A stretch of 64,000 nt of DNA from Sipunculus nudus (taxonomy: Eukaryota; Annelida; Sipuncula; Golfingiida; Sipunculidae), in assembly GCA_026874595.1 (NCBI GenBank), contig CM049311.1, positions 77,638,453 through 77,702,452 of the forward strand. The letters are read 5' to 3'. Both the position numbers and the translations under genes were made by a program. The notes below the pieces were generated by a model, which was not told where the DNA came from, did no database searches, and saw nothing but the letters and a program-made list of their open reading frames with translations. The first letter of the stretch is position 1; the number at the start of each line of letters is the position of its first letter. Below, in pieces: positions 40,801-53,107 of the stretch.

Positions 40801-43800
40801 CATTGTCCGTCGTCCGTCCGTCCGTCAGTCCGTCCGTCCGTAGATGTGGCACGTTTTGAAACCGTAAGACCTAGGAATCCAAAATTCAGCATAATGTTAG
40901 ATGTCCCCAAGATCTCCTACCAAGCCGAAAACTGGGTCTTTGCGACTTCGTTCCTTTTAGAAATTAAGGAAAAACCTCAATTTTTTATTTAAATCCTATA
41001 TTCACACTTCAGGACTGCCTAATTTCAAAACCACTCATCTGTTTTCCTCATATTAACCATAAATATTCTTCTATATAGTTCCTATGTACATGCCAGAAAT
41101 TAAGTCTGTTAAGTATAAATTCTTTAAGTTATGGGCCCAAACATAATGGACTTTGTAAAAAATCAGGAAAAATATTTACTCACTTAACATGAAAAATTTT
41201 GAAACTAGAGTCTATTTTCCCAAGTATATAACTATGTTTAATTAAGATTCAATTGTTTACCCAAAATTAGATCTGAATTTTGTAAATTTTTTAAGTAATT
41301 AGCATAAAAATAAAATCAGTACCTTAAATTTTGCCCAACTTTGACCATGGCACGTTTTTTTCCTGTAAGTACCATTGATTTAATTTTCACAGCATGTAAA
41401 CATAAATATTTAATTTGTTTAAATCTGAAATTTGGAAGTAAAAGCTTGAAAATTAAGCTAGTTATTGATTTTTTTCTTGAGGCTCTATTGTAGTCATTTG
41501 CTTTGATTACAGATTACAGATGCAGGGTCCCACTCCAGGTCACTGGAAGTCAGCTATGCCAGGGTTTCTGATTTGTTACAGTCACTGGGGGAGATCCCCT
41601 GCTGTGACAGGTGTACAGTTATTCTGATATCACCACCCCATTCCCCCCCCCCCCCCCCCCCGCAAACCCAACCCACCAAATGTTATGCAGTATTGTTATT
41701 GTTTTCACTGTATCTCCTTAATTGTAATGCTGTTTCCACTCTGATATGCAAAAACTTTCCTTAAAAAAGTAATTCAAGGTATAATCCAGAAGATGCAATG
41801 TTGTGTAATGTAACATTTTTAAAGAAATCATTTTTCTTTTAAATGATTTTACCAATCATAATGGAACCCATCAGTATGCTTAAATTATGATAAAATATGA
41901 AGCACATTATGGATAAATAAAGACACAATTCAAAATTGTGAAATCTAAATCAAGTATTTTTTTTTAGACATTTATTGTTTTGCAGATTTAAAAGATATAT
42001 TTTTGTGGTAAAAAATAAATATACATTTGTATGCATGATGTGGTGTTATCTGACAAGATTGAGATTTATGATGATGCAATTGAGAATTATGAATCAACTT
42101 TTATATTCAGATATATATGTTATATTGAAAATGTATAGAAATATAAACTTAAATTAAAAAAAAAATTGATGTGATAAAAAAATGAGGATTTGTTACAAAC
42201 ATTTGTTCATTATTTTCCTGCATCAGCAGAATTTGAGATCAGGCTTTGTTTGCCATGTTTTATGTTGTTAATTAGTTATATTTCAACTGTATACATTTCA
42301 TAAAAAAAAAACATATTTAATAATTTATATTATACAAAAAAAAGATTTGATTGAACAAATGTGTAAACTACTGAAATGTCAACAGTTAATCGAAAAGCCA
42401 ACTAATGATCATGGTAATTGTACAGATCATTTGTTCACAAACTGCTCACATGCTTCAGTTTCAACATTAGGGAACACATGGTCAGGTCACAAAATATTAT
42501 TTGCAACAATTTCTTGCTCATCAATACAAACCAATCATATAAACCAACCATGGCCTTTATTACCTCTTCCTCTTACACTTTATCTCCATTTGATATTATT
42601 TTAGATTTTTACCTTCAAGGTTAACGTCAGCTGAGCATAGTGACCCATAGGTCCCTTGTTTAATATAAATAAAAGCCATAAAACCAGGTACTTATGATCA
42701 TTATTTAAATGTGTGAATTTTGTATATTCTGGATTCTCAACATCATTGTTTGGTGAAAACTGAATAAATACCAGACATGGTGCGAATACTTTGTAATTGT
42801 ATTTAAATACGAATATGATTATGTACTTCATTATAAAATTTCTTGCATAAAGAATGGGAATTCAGGTAAAAATGAAAGTATTTGAATACCAGTGCAAATA
42901 CTTTCAAAATGTATTCATGAATGCATTCATGAATATATTCTGTAATATTATTTTAATGATCATTTCAGTTATATTTTATTTTAAAAAATCATGATTTTCT
43001 TATTATTTTAAATAAAAATTATATTTAGCACAATATTTGTTACTAAATTTTAATAAATAGTTAAACTCTTCTATGTTCTGCTTATAAGTTATATTCAATT
43101 GAATCTTGATTAAATAATGTTACATCCCTGACAAAAAATCTCTAGCTTCAGCAATCCTCTTGTTAAGGGAGTAAATTTATTTCTTGATTTTTTACAAAGT
43201 GCATTATGTTTGGGCCCATAACTTAAAACAATTACGCAATACTAACATCATTCTGGCATGTGCATAGAGAAAGAAAAATATGTATATTATTTATGATTAA
43301 AGTGAGATCAGTGGTTTTGATATTAGGCAGTCTTGAAGTGTAACAATGGGTTTTTAATGGAAAAATGAAGTTTTTCATTAATATCTGGAAGGTATTAAGT
43401 CCTAGTGACCAAATTCTTGGCATGGTAGGGGATTTTGGAGACATCTAGTTGTATGCCGAATTTAAGGAACTAAGAGCTGAAGCTGGGGAGCTGAGCTCTT
43501 GCAAACTGCATAAAACTAGCTTGATGTAAACAATATGTTACATGGTGCTTGAAAACTTGAATAAAATCTACAGTTTTTGATCAACTGGTTTCAAATTTTT
43601 GGTGTTAATAGTTGAAAAGGTAACAAAAACATGCTGTGAAAATTAAATCCACAGTACTTACAGGAAAAAAACATGCCATGGTCAAAGTTGGGCAAAATTT
43701 AAGGTACCAATTTTTTATTTTTATTAATATGTTAAAAAATTTAAAAGATTTTCATCTAATTTTGGGTATACAACTTAATTTTGATTTATTAAAATTATAT

Positions 43801-46800
43801 TACTGGAAAAAAGGTCCATAGCTTTAACATGTTTTTTGTAGAGTGATCAAATATCTTTCCTGATTTTTTTACAAAATGCATTATGTTTGGGTCCATAACT
43901 TTTTCAAATTATATAATACAGACATAATTTCTTGAATGTACATAGGAACTATATAGAGGAATATTTATGGTAAATATGAGGAAAAACAGGTTAGCGGTTT
44001 TGTAGTTAGGCTGGACAGACGGACAGATGGACTGACGGAAAGACGGACGGACGACGGACAATGGACCACGACTATAGCTCAGATGACTTATAGTCAGCTG
44101 AGCTAAAAATTGCAAATTTCAGATCTAATTTTCTGTATACAATTGAATCTTGATTAAATGATGTTATATTCCTGACAAAAAGTCTCAGCCATTCTTATGT
44201 TAAGTGAGTAAATATATATCCTGATTTTTTACAAAGTGCATTATGTTTGGGCCTATAACTTCAACAAATTATGCAATAGTGACCTAAATTTTGGTATGTA
44301 CATAGGTAATGTATGCAAGAATATGAGTATTTACAATTACATCTAACATTATGCCAATTTTTGGATTACCAGGTAAACAAAAGTAGGGTCATGATGCTAG
44401 AAAATACAAATACATTAAGTCTTCTAAAAAACTTCAATAGCTGGACTATATTTTAAGCTTATACTTTCAAATTCAAAATTCATCAGATTAAATCCATATG
44501 TAAACTGGCTGTGAAAATCAAATCAAATGTACTTATAAGAAAAAAACGTGCCATGGTCAAATTTAGGCAAAATTTAAGGTACCAATTTTTTATTTTTGCT
44601 AATACTTTTAAAAATTTAACAGATTTTGATCTAATTTTGGGTATACAATTTAATTTTGATAAATAAAAGATATATTACTGGAAAAAAGTCAATAGCTTTA
44701 AAATGTTTTGTGTTAAGTGATCAAATATCTTTCCTGATTTTTTACAAAATGCATTATGTTTGAGCCCATAACTTTTTTTAAATCATATAATACAGACCTA
44801 ATTTCTGGCATGTACATAGGAACTATATAGAGGAATGTTTATGGTAAATATGAGGAAAAACAGGTTAGTGGTTTCGTAGTTAGGCTGTCCTGAAATGTGA
44901 AAATAGGTTTTTAATAAAAAATTGAGGTTTTTCCTTAATTTCTCAAAGGAACAGAGTTGCAAAGACCCAGTTTTTGGCTTGGTAGGAGATCTTGGGGACA
45001 TCTAACATTATGCCAACAACCTTGGGAGCATACAGAGCTGCACTGAATGACCAACAGTGACCACAGTGGACTGCTAGACAATGTAAGGGAATACAACAAG
45101 AGCCTCCAAAAAAATTAAATAACAAGCCTAATTTTGCAGCTTTTATTTTCAAATTCCAGATTTTAACAGATTAAATCCTTATTTGTACATGCTGTGAAAA
45201 TTAGATCAACAGTACTTACAGGAAAAAAAGTGCCATGATCAAAATTGGGCAAAAAGTCCATAGCTTTTACATGTTTTGTGTTAAGTGTTCAAATATCTTT
45301 CCTGATTTCTTACAAAATGCATTATGTTTGGGCCCATAACTTTTTTAAATTATATAATACATACCTAATTTCTGGCATATATATAGGAACTATATAGAGG
45401 AATATTTATGGTAAATATGAGGAAAAACAGATGAGTGGTTTTGATATTAGGCAGTCCTGAAGTGTGAAATTAGGTTTTTAATAAAAAATTGAGGTTTTTC
45501 CTTAATTTCTCTGCACCATGACTATAGCTCAGATGACATATAGTCAGCTGAGCTAAAAATGGGAGAATGACTTTGGCAGACTTAATAAATCTGTAGGTAA
45601 AAAAGTATCTTATTAAACTACAAACTCCACACAACCAAGGTTTTTTATTTATCATATTATGTCTTCATTGAAATACCATGTTTGTGTGTACAAACATATG
45701 TAATATAGGGGTGATAAAGAACATTCTCTTCATATAAATGCGAACCTTTTACCTGTCCTCATAACACTGCACCAGTGCAACCACCTGATGGAACTGCCTC
45801 GGCCTTGAGGGTATGTGTTCCTCCCTGTTTTTGGGTGTGGTTTCTCATAACATAACCCACGCAATCATGAATAGAAATTCATAAAATTCAGGGCATTTTG
45901 GGAATGGGCCAATGAAGAATTTACTAGATTTTGGTGTGGATCAGTCAGATGATCTGGGTTCAGGAACTTCACCAAGAAATATCCATAAATGTACAGTCAC
46001 TTAATGACTTATGCAAGAATAAACCTTGGAATATGGTCTCAATATGACGTAATGCAGATTTCTAGTTACACCAGTGTTTTTTATCTGTTAATTGACCTAG
46101 CCATCACAGTCGTAATGCTCTGCTCCTTTGACCTAATTATGCAAATGAGCCCCAACCCAAAAGCCCTCCTACATAGAAGACCTTCCAAGACTATGGTTGT
46201 GTCAGACAAAAGTAACATCACAGAGGTGTCACAAAGGTGGTCACCTATGACTTCGCTTTGACTGAAATCATCAGCTGGAATTGCCTGTTTACATTCTCTG
46301 GTGATATTAAAATTTTTAATAATTGTTAAGTTGTTTGAGATATTTTTTTATTATTTGCCTCATATAAGTTCAGTACATAGTAAGATATTTTTCTTCTGGT
46401 GTATTCAGGTGGAAAGGCTCCTGCACTCTTAGGGAAAAATTTTTTACACTGTTTCCTTTGTATAACAAGAGGCACATGGGCCATCAGGCTCAGCTGAATT
46501 CAAGGAGCCTTGAAGAACAATCTGTAAATAGACTCCCAGAGTGCCCAAAATCATGCATTTTATCAACAGATATAGGTTACATTGACCTTATTCTACATCC
46601 AGCTGCTACCATTTATTCCCATCTTGACATCTCATTCCCATCCCATAGTGTTCAAATAATGTTCTTTCACACAGCTTGCAGAAAATAGTTCATAGTGACA
46701 TCATATCAGATTTCTGAGGATATTTTTATGAACCTCCCTGAAAGTCATGCATAAGGATTCAAGGCCAAATGGATACATGTGCCTCATCAGATTCACTGAT

Positions 46801-48774
46801 TGATTAACAAGGGACCCATGGGTCACGGCTCTCCGCTGTTACATATGATAAAAAAATATGATTTAGAAATGAGGCACATGCTGGTTTTGTGTGGTAATAA
46901 ATATAAGCTGTATTATGAGTTGTTGTTGTTTAGCTTATGTATGATTTTGATAGTACCTTTGGAGACAGGGAAGAGGATTGATTTCATTTATTTTAAATTT
47001 CAAAATAATATTTTTTTATCATATATAACAGCTGAGCGTTGTGACCCATAGGTCCCTTGTTTTTAAGTTATTAGCATAAATATAAAAATCAGTACCTTAA
47101 ATTTTGCCCAACTTTGGCCACGGCACAATTTTTTCCTGTGAGTACTGTGGATGTTATTTTCACAGCATGTACACATAAGGATTAAATCTGTTGAAATCTT
47201 AAATATGAAAAATAAAAGCTGCAAAATTAGGCTAGTTATTGAATTTGTTTGGAGGCTCTTGTTGTATTCCCTTACATTGTCAAGCAGTCCACTGAGGTCA
47301 CTCTAGGTCATTCAATGCAACTCTCTATGCTCCGCAGGCTGTTATGCAATCCCATCACTCCGGCAAGCCCTCTCTCTTGTTGAGCTTGATCAGGCTGCCA
47401 GCATAAATACCACAGGGAGTCTTTCTCTCCCCCCCCCACCCCATTCTGCTGACAGACCTGTACTCTAAACAAGATGAATCTTATAATTTCAGCTATGAAC
47501 AGTAACAACAGAGACCCCTCACTGAACCCACTGCTTCGATACACAGGACTAATATACAAGACAAAGCTGATATTTTTAATGTTAAAAAATTCTTTTTGTT
47601 GAGACTTGGACAATTTTGATTTTTTTAAAGAAAAAAATGTTCAGGAATTTAATCCTAATATTCATATATGGTAAAATATTAGGACCTAATGAAAGTGCTA
47701 ACTGACAAGATTTAAGAAGATATAAATACTTTGTAGCATTTCGTTCATATTTCTTAAAGTTGGTGGGGCCTAGTTGTCTAGTTTTTAAAATTAGAAATAT
47801 TGGTCAAACTTTGTGGGATTAATTTTTAACTCATATGGCCATATATTTAACTTTTGAAAAATTAATTACCTTCACACATTATTTGTTTATGAAATGGAAC
47901 TTTTATATGACACTTACCATAAGCCCATTTTTTCCCTTGGTGCATCACTACATGGTTTCAGGCCAAAGGTTTCATTTATTACACAGTCCATATGCTTTAG
48001 CTCATGTCCATTATTCTATAATTTACAGAGTTTCATTTAAGCTGGGCCATTTTCTCTTAGCTTTTCAAATGGTTATATACATGGAAAAACCATAAGAAAC
48101 AAAAATATTTTGCAGTTACTAATATTTTTCTAAAATTCAGCTGAGCGACGTGACCCATAGGTCCCTTGTTCTCTTATGATCCCACTTTTTTTTCCTAGGG
48201 CAGTATTTACTAATAGTGGGCAAGTAAAGGTAACAGAGTGTGCTTTCATCTCTATTGTTGTTTTATAAGTATAAAAAAACAAATATATTTCAAAAACAAG
48301 AGAGCTTGACTCCATCTTGTTGCTGTCATATCAAAACTCCATAATATAAGTTGCTGTATAAGTCCACAGTAAACCATGTTTTTCAGGAACTAAACACAGT
48401 TGGATTCCAGAGGAAATTGCAGGTTACCCCTGATTTGGCACAGAGAATTGGTTTGGAGGCAGAACTTGAGGTATTTATGAATTTAAAAATTGTGCTAAAA
48501 AAGACATATTTTGTAAAAGCAGTCAAAGGTTCATGTTCCTGTTAGAAACATAAAAAAGTTATGTAATTTAAAATGTAAATTTTATGAATTGAAAAGTTAT
48601 GGATATGAATTGAAGGGAAATAATCCAAGTGCCGTGAAATGTAACTTTGAAAGTATGGAGGACCTATCAGTCAGGACACTATTTCTCTGTCTGATGTAAA
48701 CTGCACACTAGAGATTGTTAAAATAGCTTTTTTTCAGTCATCAAATATGATGGTGCAAGCAGTTCCTACCACTA

Positions 48775-48818
<44 letters not shown>

Positions 48819-51800
48819 GATACACATATATACAGTGAAACCTCATTGTGTCGAAGTCGAAGGGACTGGATAATTTACTTCGACACAAGCAGAGTTCGAG
48901 ACCACCGATGTTTATTATATTCAACCACCTTGGTCCTTGATAATAATTGATAAATGCTGCACATGTATAGGGCTTATATATTATATAGTTATCACAAATG
49001 TCTTCTGAAAGAACAACACAAATTTTATATAAAAAATATTTGTTTATTATAAAAAAAACTTCAAAATGTGATGAGGTAAATCAAGAAAGTCATATAAGAG
49101 CACATACATGTATTAAAGCACACAAATCATCATATGGTTCAGATCAATTTTGTTCCAACACATCAGACCTTCCTAAAAAGGCAGTAACAGTCCCTTGCTT
49201 AAATCGAGAAAGCTCCTGGTCAGAAACAAAGCTCTTAGTTCCCGACAGGAATCTGGAGCAGTCATCAGCACCTAAATAGGGAAGAAGGGAAAGGGAAGGA
49301 AGAAGGATAGGGAAAGAAAAGGTTAAGAAAAAGGAGAAAGGGAAGGAAGAAGAAAAAAGAAGTTACCAATCGGGAAACGTCTTGAGTCTTGCACCGCCCC
49401 CTCCCCCCCCCCCCCCCCTTGTCAGGTCTGGTTATGCCCCTGCTCCTCATCGACTTCAACACAAGCGAGAATTCGACTAAACCCAGTTCGACACAACGAG
49501 GTTTCACTGTAAGAATATAAATATACACATTTTGACATGTATTTTAATCATTGTTCATCTCCCTGCAGGGTCACAGTGGGTGTGTTAACTGTTTGGAATG
49601 GAATGAAAAAGGAAGGTAGGGACATGTTTTATTAAACATAAGTATTATACAATTACTGGTACTGCTGCCACTTCATTGAATTTTTAGCTCAGCTGACTTT
49701 AAGTCATCTGAGCTATAGTCGTGGTCCTTTGTCTGTCGGATGTCCGTCCGTCCATCCGTTAAACTGGCACGTTTTGAAACCATTGGACCTACGAATCTGA
49801 AATTCGGCATACCTTTAAATGTCCCCAAAATCTCCTACCATAACAAAAATTGGGTCACTAGGACTTATTTCCTTCGAATTATTAAGGAAAAACCTACGTT
49901 TTCCATTAAAAACCCATTGTTACACTTCAAAACTGCCTAATATCAAAACCACTGACCTGATATTGATCACTTTTCATATACACTCAAGCCCACTTTGTGT
50001 CATATTGGTTAATAGAAAATCCTGTTTATTGAAATCTCAAACCATTTCTTATATGAACAATGGTAATCTAACTGTTTAATATCATGGAATATTGTCATAA
50101 TCCCGTTTATTGTCATTCTTGGAACCCTTGGCAGTGATACCAGTTCGCAGTTAATATCACATCAAACGCCGACAGGGCGACCAACAAGGCCAAACAGCCT
50201 GTAATCGGTTAGGCGTATCAAATGATCGAATCTCGCACTTGTGTACGGCAGGCAAGTGCAGTGATGCATGCAGTTCACTCCCTGTCACTTAGCTACTAGT
50301 AATTAACGTCTTAAGATACCATGGTAATCCAGATCATTGTGTTTCTTTGTACGTTAACAAGGGCGATGTTTGCAATCACATATCATACGAAATGAACTCC
50401 TGGCCTTTAAAAGTGATGTTTCGCTGAGATGATATGAAGCACAAGCTTTGAATGTTGCTTACGACTGGAAATCCCCTTTAAGGGTCCATGAAAAGCTGGA
50501 GGTTTTGTGAGCACTGGAGGAGATTCCCGGACAAATACCTCAATTGCGGCGAAAATTCAGAAAGTTTACACTGGCATGACAATGCCCGCTCCCTGCATAG
50601 GCCTATCATAAAGACGATCATGGAAGTTTGATTCATTAATGTGATATCAGGAAAATAAAGCGCAAAAGTCAGGGAAGAAATTATCTAGTAAAAAATTTGT
50701 TACAAATAATGTGTGCCGCATATTTCCAGACATTTGACCTCATGACCTAGATGCTACATATCTTTCTGTTGGTAATTCAGATTTTTGTCAGTTTTTGCAG
50801 CATGGGGCACAAGACTGACAGGAAATAAATTGTCAGATGCACGAAAACGTAATTTGATATGTCGTTGTGCATTAAAAATATTCATAAACGTTTCTGTCTC
50901 CTTTTTATTGACGATTTACTAAATATTTTTTGAGACATAAAGTTTCTTCTATGACTCCAAAGGACATTGATGTTGAAGCCCGCATAATGTCACATCCCGG
51001 TTATTATCATAATTTATGCATGCACCACCGATATGACAATAAGCGGGCTTGAGTGTATATATTCCTCTATATATTTCCTATGTACGTACCAGAAATTAGT
51101 TCAGTATTTTTTAAATTCTTTAAGTAATCGGCCCAAACATAATGCACTTTGTAAAAATTCAGAAAATATATTTTCTCCCTTAACTTGAGAATTGCTGAAG
51201 CTAGAAACTTTTTTTCAGGTATTTAACTATTTTTAATCAAGATTCAATTGTATACTCAAAATTAGATCTGAATTTTTCAAATTTTATAAATTATTAGCAT
51301 AAATATAAGATTGATACCTTAAATTTTGTCAGGATTTGACCATGGCACATTTTTTTCCCTGTAACTGCTGTGGATTTAATTTTCACAGCATTTTATCATT
51401 AGCATTTCATCTGTTAACATCTGATATTTGAAACCAGTTGATAAAAAACTGTAGATTTTATTCAAGTTTTCAAGCGCCAAGTATTGTGTAGATCAAGCAA
51501 GTTTTATGCAGTTTGCTAGAGCTCAGCTCCCCAGCTTCCCAAGCCAGCTCTCAGCTCCCAAAATTTGGCATACAGTTAGATGTCCCCCAAAACCCCTACT
51601 ATACCAAAAGTTTGGTCACTAAAACTTCATTCCTTCGAGATATTAAGAAAAAAAATTTATTTTTCCATTGAAAACCCATTGTTACATTTCAAGACTGCCT
51701 AATATCACAACCACTGATCTGACTTTCATCATATATAATATACATGGTCTTCTGTTCATACTCTTTGCACATGCCAAAAATGATGTCAGTATTGCGAAAT

Positions 51801-52809
51801 TGTTTTAAGTTATGGGCCTAAACATAATGCACTTTGTAAAAAATCAAGAAATATATTTACTCCCTTAAATGGGAGAAATGCTGAAGCTAGAGATTTTTTA
51901 CAGGGATACAACATTATTTAATCAAGATTCAATTATATACCAACATTAGTTCTGAATTTTCCAAATTTTACAAGTTATTAGCATAAATATAAAATCAGGA
52001 CCTTAAATTTTGCCAAAATTTGATCATGGCATTTTTGTTTCCTGTAAGCACTGTTGATATAATTTTCATATCATGCAGAAATTAGTATTTTAGCTTGTTA
52101 CTTTTGAAAGTTGAAAGAAATTGGCCAAAAACTCTAGCTTATACTATAATTTTTATGAGACCATGTCAGACCCTAGGCTCTACACAGTCCCTCTTCAGTC
52201 ACCTGTATGTTGACCTTATTGACCTTTCATCAAATTATGCATGCTTGACGGAGGCATACACTGGGGCAGCCAGGCAGCTTATGGCCAGCTACAGTTGATC
52301 CAGGTGTCCAACCCAACTCATCTAGTAGTTTCAACTAACAACATAACAATAAACAAATTAATAAATTTTTATTGGTTTTTAATAAAAATTTAAAGAAAAA
52401 TAGAAATTTTTAAAGTTACAATTATACATTTCATTTACAGCGATATCAGTGAATATTTCTAAAATCCACTGCCAATTGATTTGGCAGATGTGTCTTATGG
52501 GTTTTCCCTCCTGATCAAGTTTTGATCAAACTTTGTTAAATTTCATATTTAAAGTGACATCTTTAAATACAATTACTGGGATCTGTTTCTAAAGAACATG
52601 GTAATCATTACTCAAGGATATGTTCACCTGATAAGGTTTTCGCATGCTTGATAGTTTCTCATATTTAAAAAAAATACACCCGTGTCTCTGTGTTTAGCCT
52701 GCTGGCCAGTGGTTCAGATGATGTGCAGGTGATCATTTGGGATCCTTTCAAACACAAAGCTGTGACAACAGTCCGGACAGGACATCAGGGTAACATATTC
52801 TCTGTCAAG
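37806..52809 (+). CDS. WDTC1: WDTC1 (Adipose / DCAF9), first four coding exons; gene continues off the window
   Basis: WD40-TPR protein, orthologue of human WDTC1 and Drosophila adipose, a substrate receptor of the CUL4-DDB1 ubiquitin ligase and an antiobesity factor in flies and mice. Exons: 37806-37874, 48387-48470, 49569-49615, 52698-52809, with matching phases (0, 0, 2, 0). They encode 104 residues: a divergent N-terminus, then LQVTPDLAQRIGLEAELEGH, SGCVNCLEWNEKG, LLASGSDDVQVIIWDPFKHK and TGHQGNIFSVK. Human WDTC1 reads LGLEAELQGHSGCVNCLEWN, LLASGSDDQHTIVWDP and TGHTANIFSVK. The rest (several WD repeats and the TPR region) is not in the window: the intron after 52809 runs at least 11.2 kb. 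Intron 1 is 10.5 kb. All introns are filled with the repeat superfamily described below. Confidence 0.92.
37875..38798. other. WDTC1 intron 1, 5' part
   Basis: Mostly unique DNA. From about 38390 a diverged, plus-orientation fragment of the 337-bp core appears (GTCTCTATTATCCATATCCT and a degenerate CTGCAGACTGGTGGCATCG). Confidence 0.5.
38800..40745 (+). repeat. R1 element, long copy A
   Basis: Starts with the head palindrome (AGCTCAGCTGAC, TATAAGTCATCTGAGCT), then a TCCG microsatellite, then GATGTGGCACGTTTTGAAAC and a 1.9-kb AT-rich body. Matches 53108-55070 throughout at high identity by eye. The body itself contains two diverged copies of the same half (second starts about 39590, AAATTTGGCATACAATTAGA). 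Noncoding. Confidence 0.85.
40760..41475 (+). repeat. R1 element, short copy D
   Basis: Head palindrome, TCCG run (40806-40842), GATGTGGCACGTTTTGAAAC and about 600 bp of R1 body, ending near CTAGTTATTGATTTTTTTCT. Directly follows copy A. Confidence 0.85.
41640..41664. repeat. Poly-C run
   Basis: About 18 consecutive C in a C-rich stretch in WDTC1 intron 1. Confidence 0.9.
42347..42604 (+). pseudogene. Possible endonuclease-domain relic of a mobile element
   Basis: The frame contains LLKCQQLIEKPTNDHGNCTD, then HLFTNCSHASVSTLGNTWSG and HKILFATI. This resembles the segment QLI..PT...G...DHIFTN...SDH of APE-type endonuclease domains. The catalytic SDH is replaced by SGH. Only a fragment; a chance match is possible. 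Confidence 0.25.
42630..42660 (+). repeat. Tail motif of the R1 superfamily
   Basis: CAGCTGAGCATAGTGACCCA then TAGGTCCCTTGTT, the recurrent 3' end motif (also at 47061, 48170, 55756 and 63923). It may be the right end of the element beginning at 38800 or 40760. Confidence 0.7.
42661..43085. repeat. 425-bp segment duplicated at 55083-55515
   Basis: AATATAAATAAAAGCCATAA through CTGCTTATAAGTTATAT appears at both places with few differences. The minus open frame inside is shared between copies but is AT-driven, so I do not call a gene. Confidence 0.8.
43085..44104 (-). repeat. R1 element, inverted copy F
   Basis: Head palindrome at 44076-44104 and microsatellite at 44010-44065, body running leftward, including the AGCTCTTGCAAACTGCATAA segment of copy A. 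Opposite orientation to copies A to E, so WDTC1 intron 1 RNA could self-pair over about 1 kb. Confidence 0.85.
44105..45554 (-). repeat. R1 element, inverted copy G
   Basis: Head palindrome at 45526-45554; the microsatellite part is deleted. The body matches 55,800-57,520 in inverse orientation, including GGAGGCTCTTGTTGTATTCC and CATCATGACCCTACTTTTGT with its complement. Confidence 0.8.
45555..46463. other. WDTC1 intron 1 segment with old interspersed repeat
   Basis: 46130-46260 is the inverse of 15890-16060. Otherwise unassigned. The plus open frame 45989-46261 runs across the repeat and is not supported as a gene. Confidence 0.45.
46464..46805 (-). repeat. Truncated head/tail-palindrome element (tail only)
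   Basis: Begins AACAAGAGGCACATGGGCCA, TCAGGCTCAGCTGA, the tail in minus orientation. No head is found to the right; the next element (46806) follows directly. Confidence 0.5.
46806..47061. repeat. 256-bp MITE with about 54-bp TIRs
   Basis: The left end AACAAGGGACCCATGGGTCA and the right end (CATAGGTCCCTTGTT) are inverse copies extending through CTGTTAYATATGATAAAAAA. The ends equal the tail motif of the R1 superfamily. A second, left-truncated copy lies at 55566-55756. Confidence 0.85.
47062..48170 (+). repeat. R1 3' portion ending in the tail motif
   Basis: Matches 57500-58282 and then 63924-64000, and continues to the tail CAGCTGAGCGACGTGACCCA, TAGGTCCCTTGTT at 48170. It contains the uninterrupted site GGGATTAATTTTTAACTCAT at about 47816, which is split by the 58283-63922 insertion in the other copy. 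Confidence 0.85.
48387..48470 (+). CDS. WDTC1: WDTC1 exon 2
   Basis: 28 codons, ELNTVGFQRKLQVTPDLAQR then IGLEAELE. Acceptor GTTTTTCAG, donor GTATTT. It matches human LSFERRYHVTDPFIRRLGLE. Confidence 0.9.
48775..48832. repeat. TA microsatellite
   Basis: TA/CATA run directly before a MITE, in WDTC1 intron 2. Confidence 0.9.
48833..49509. repeat. 677-bp MITE, CAGTGAAACCTC ends, TA target
   Basis: The left end CAGTGAAACCTCATTGTGTC and the right end (GACACAACGAGGTTTCACTG) are inverse copies over about 23 bp, flanked by TA on both sides. This is a Tc1/mariner-like layout. The interior has GA-rich and poly-C stretches (about 49398-49419) and no transposase. Confidence 0.8.
49569..49615 (+). CDS. 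WDTC1: WDTC1 exon 3
   Basis: A 47-nt exon encoding GHSGCVNCLEWNEKG, identical to the human protein over these residues. Acceptor CTCCCTGCAG, donor GTAGGG. A MITE ends only 59 bp upstream. Confidence 0.95.
49686..52410 (+). repeat. R1 element, long copy B, interrupted
   Basis: Head palindrome at 49686 and GTCCGTCC run, then the R1 body to 49980; it resumes at 51056 (ATATTCCTCTATATATTTCC) and runs to about 52410 with the same order as copies A and C. More diverged than A against C. Confidence 0.8.
49981..51055. mobile_element. 1075-bp TIR element inside R1 copy B
   Basis: The left end CACTCAAGCCCACTTTGTGT and the right end (ATATGACAATAAGCGGGCTT, GAGTG) are inverse copies over about 25-30 bp. 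Flanks are CATATA and TATATA, so the target is TA-rich. Uninterrupted R1 copies supply the empty site. No transposase frame, so non-autonomous. Confidence 0.75.
52698..52809 (+). CDS. WDTC1: WDTC1 exon 4
   Basis: A 112-nt exon encoding LLASGSDDVQVIIWDPFKHK, then AVTTVRTGHQGNIFSVK: the end of WD repeat 1 and start of repeat 2. Acceptor TGTGTTTAG, donor GTAGGT. Confidence 0.95.
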
Positions 52810-53028
52810 GTAGGTTCATATTGGTATCAATTCTCATGTGTCACAATATATTTGATCATGAAAAAAGTGCATATATCAATTAATAGCAATGCTTGCAAAT
52901 CATGCTATTTTGCTGTTTTGCTATTATTTTTTATGGCAAAATTACTAAATTCAGTGACAGATGGAGTGCTTATGTAGTTTTGAGAAATATGGAAAATTAT
53001 GATCAGTCACACTGACTGAATATATGTA

Positions 53029-53103
53029 CAGTAAAACCTCACCTGAAGACCACCTCGGTATAGTGACCACCTCGGAATTATGACCACTCTTTCATGGTCC
53101 CAT
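53029..53103. repeat. Truncated 'GTAAAACCTC...GACCACC' repeat
   Basis: Shares AGTAAAACCTCACCTGAAGA, CCACCTCGG and GGTCCC with 15337-15510. Cut off on the right by R1 copy C. Confidence 0.6.
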
Positions 53104-53107
53104 TTTT

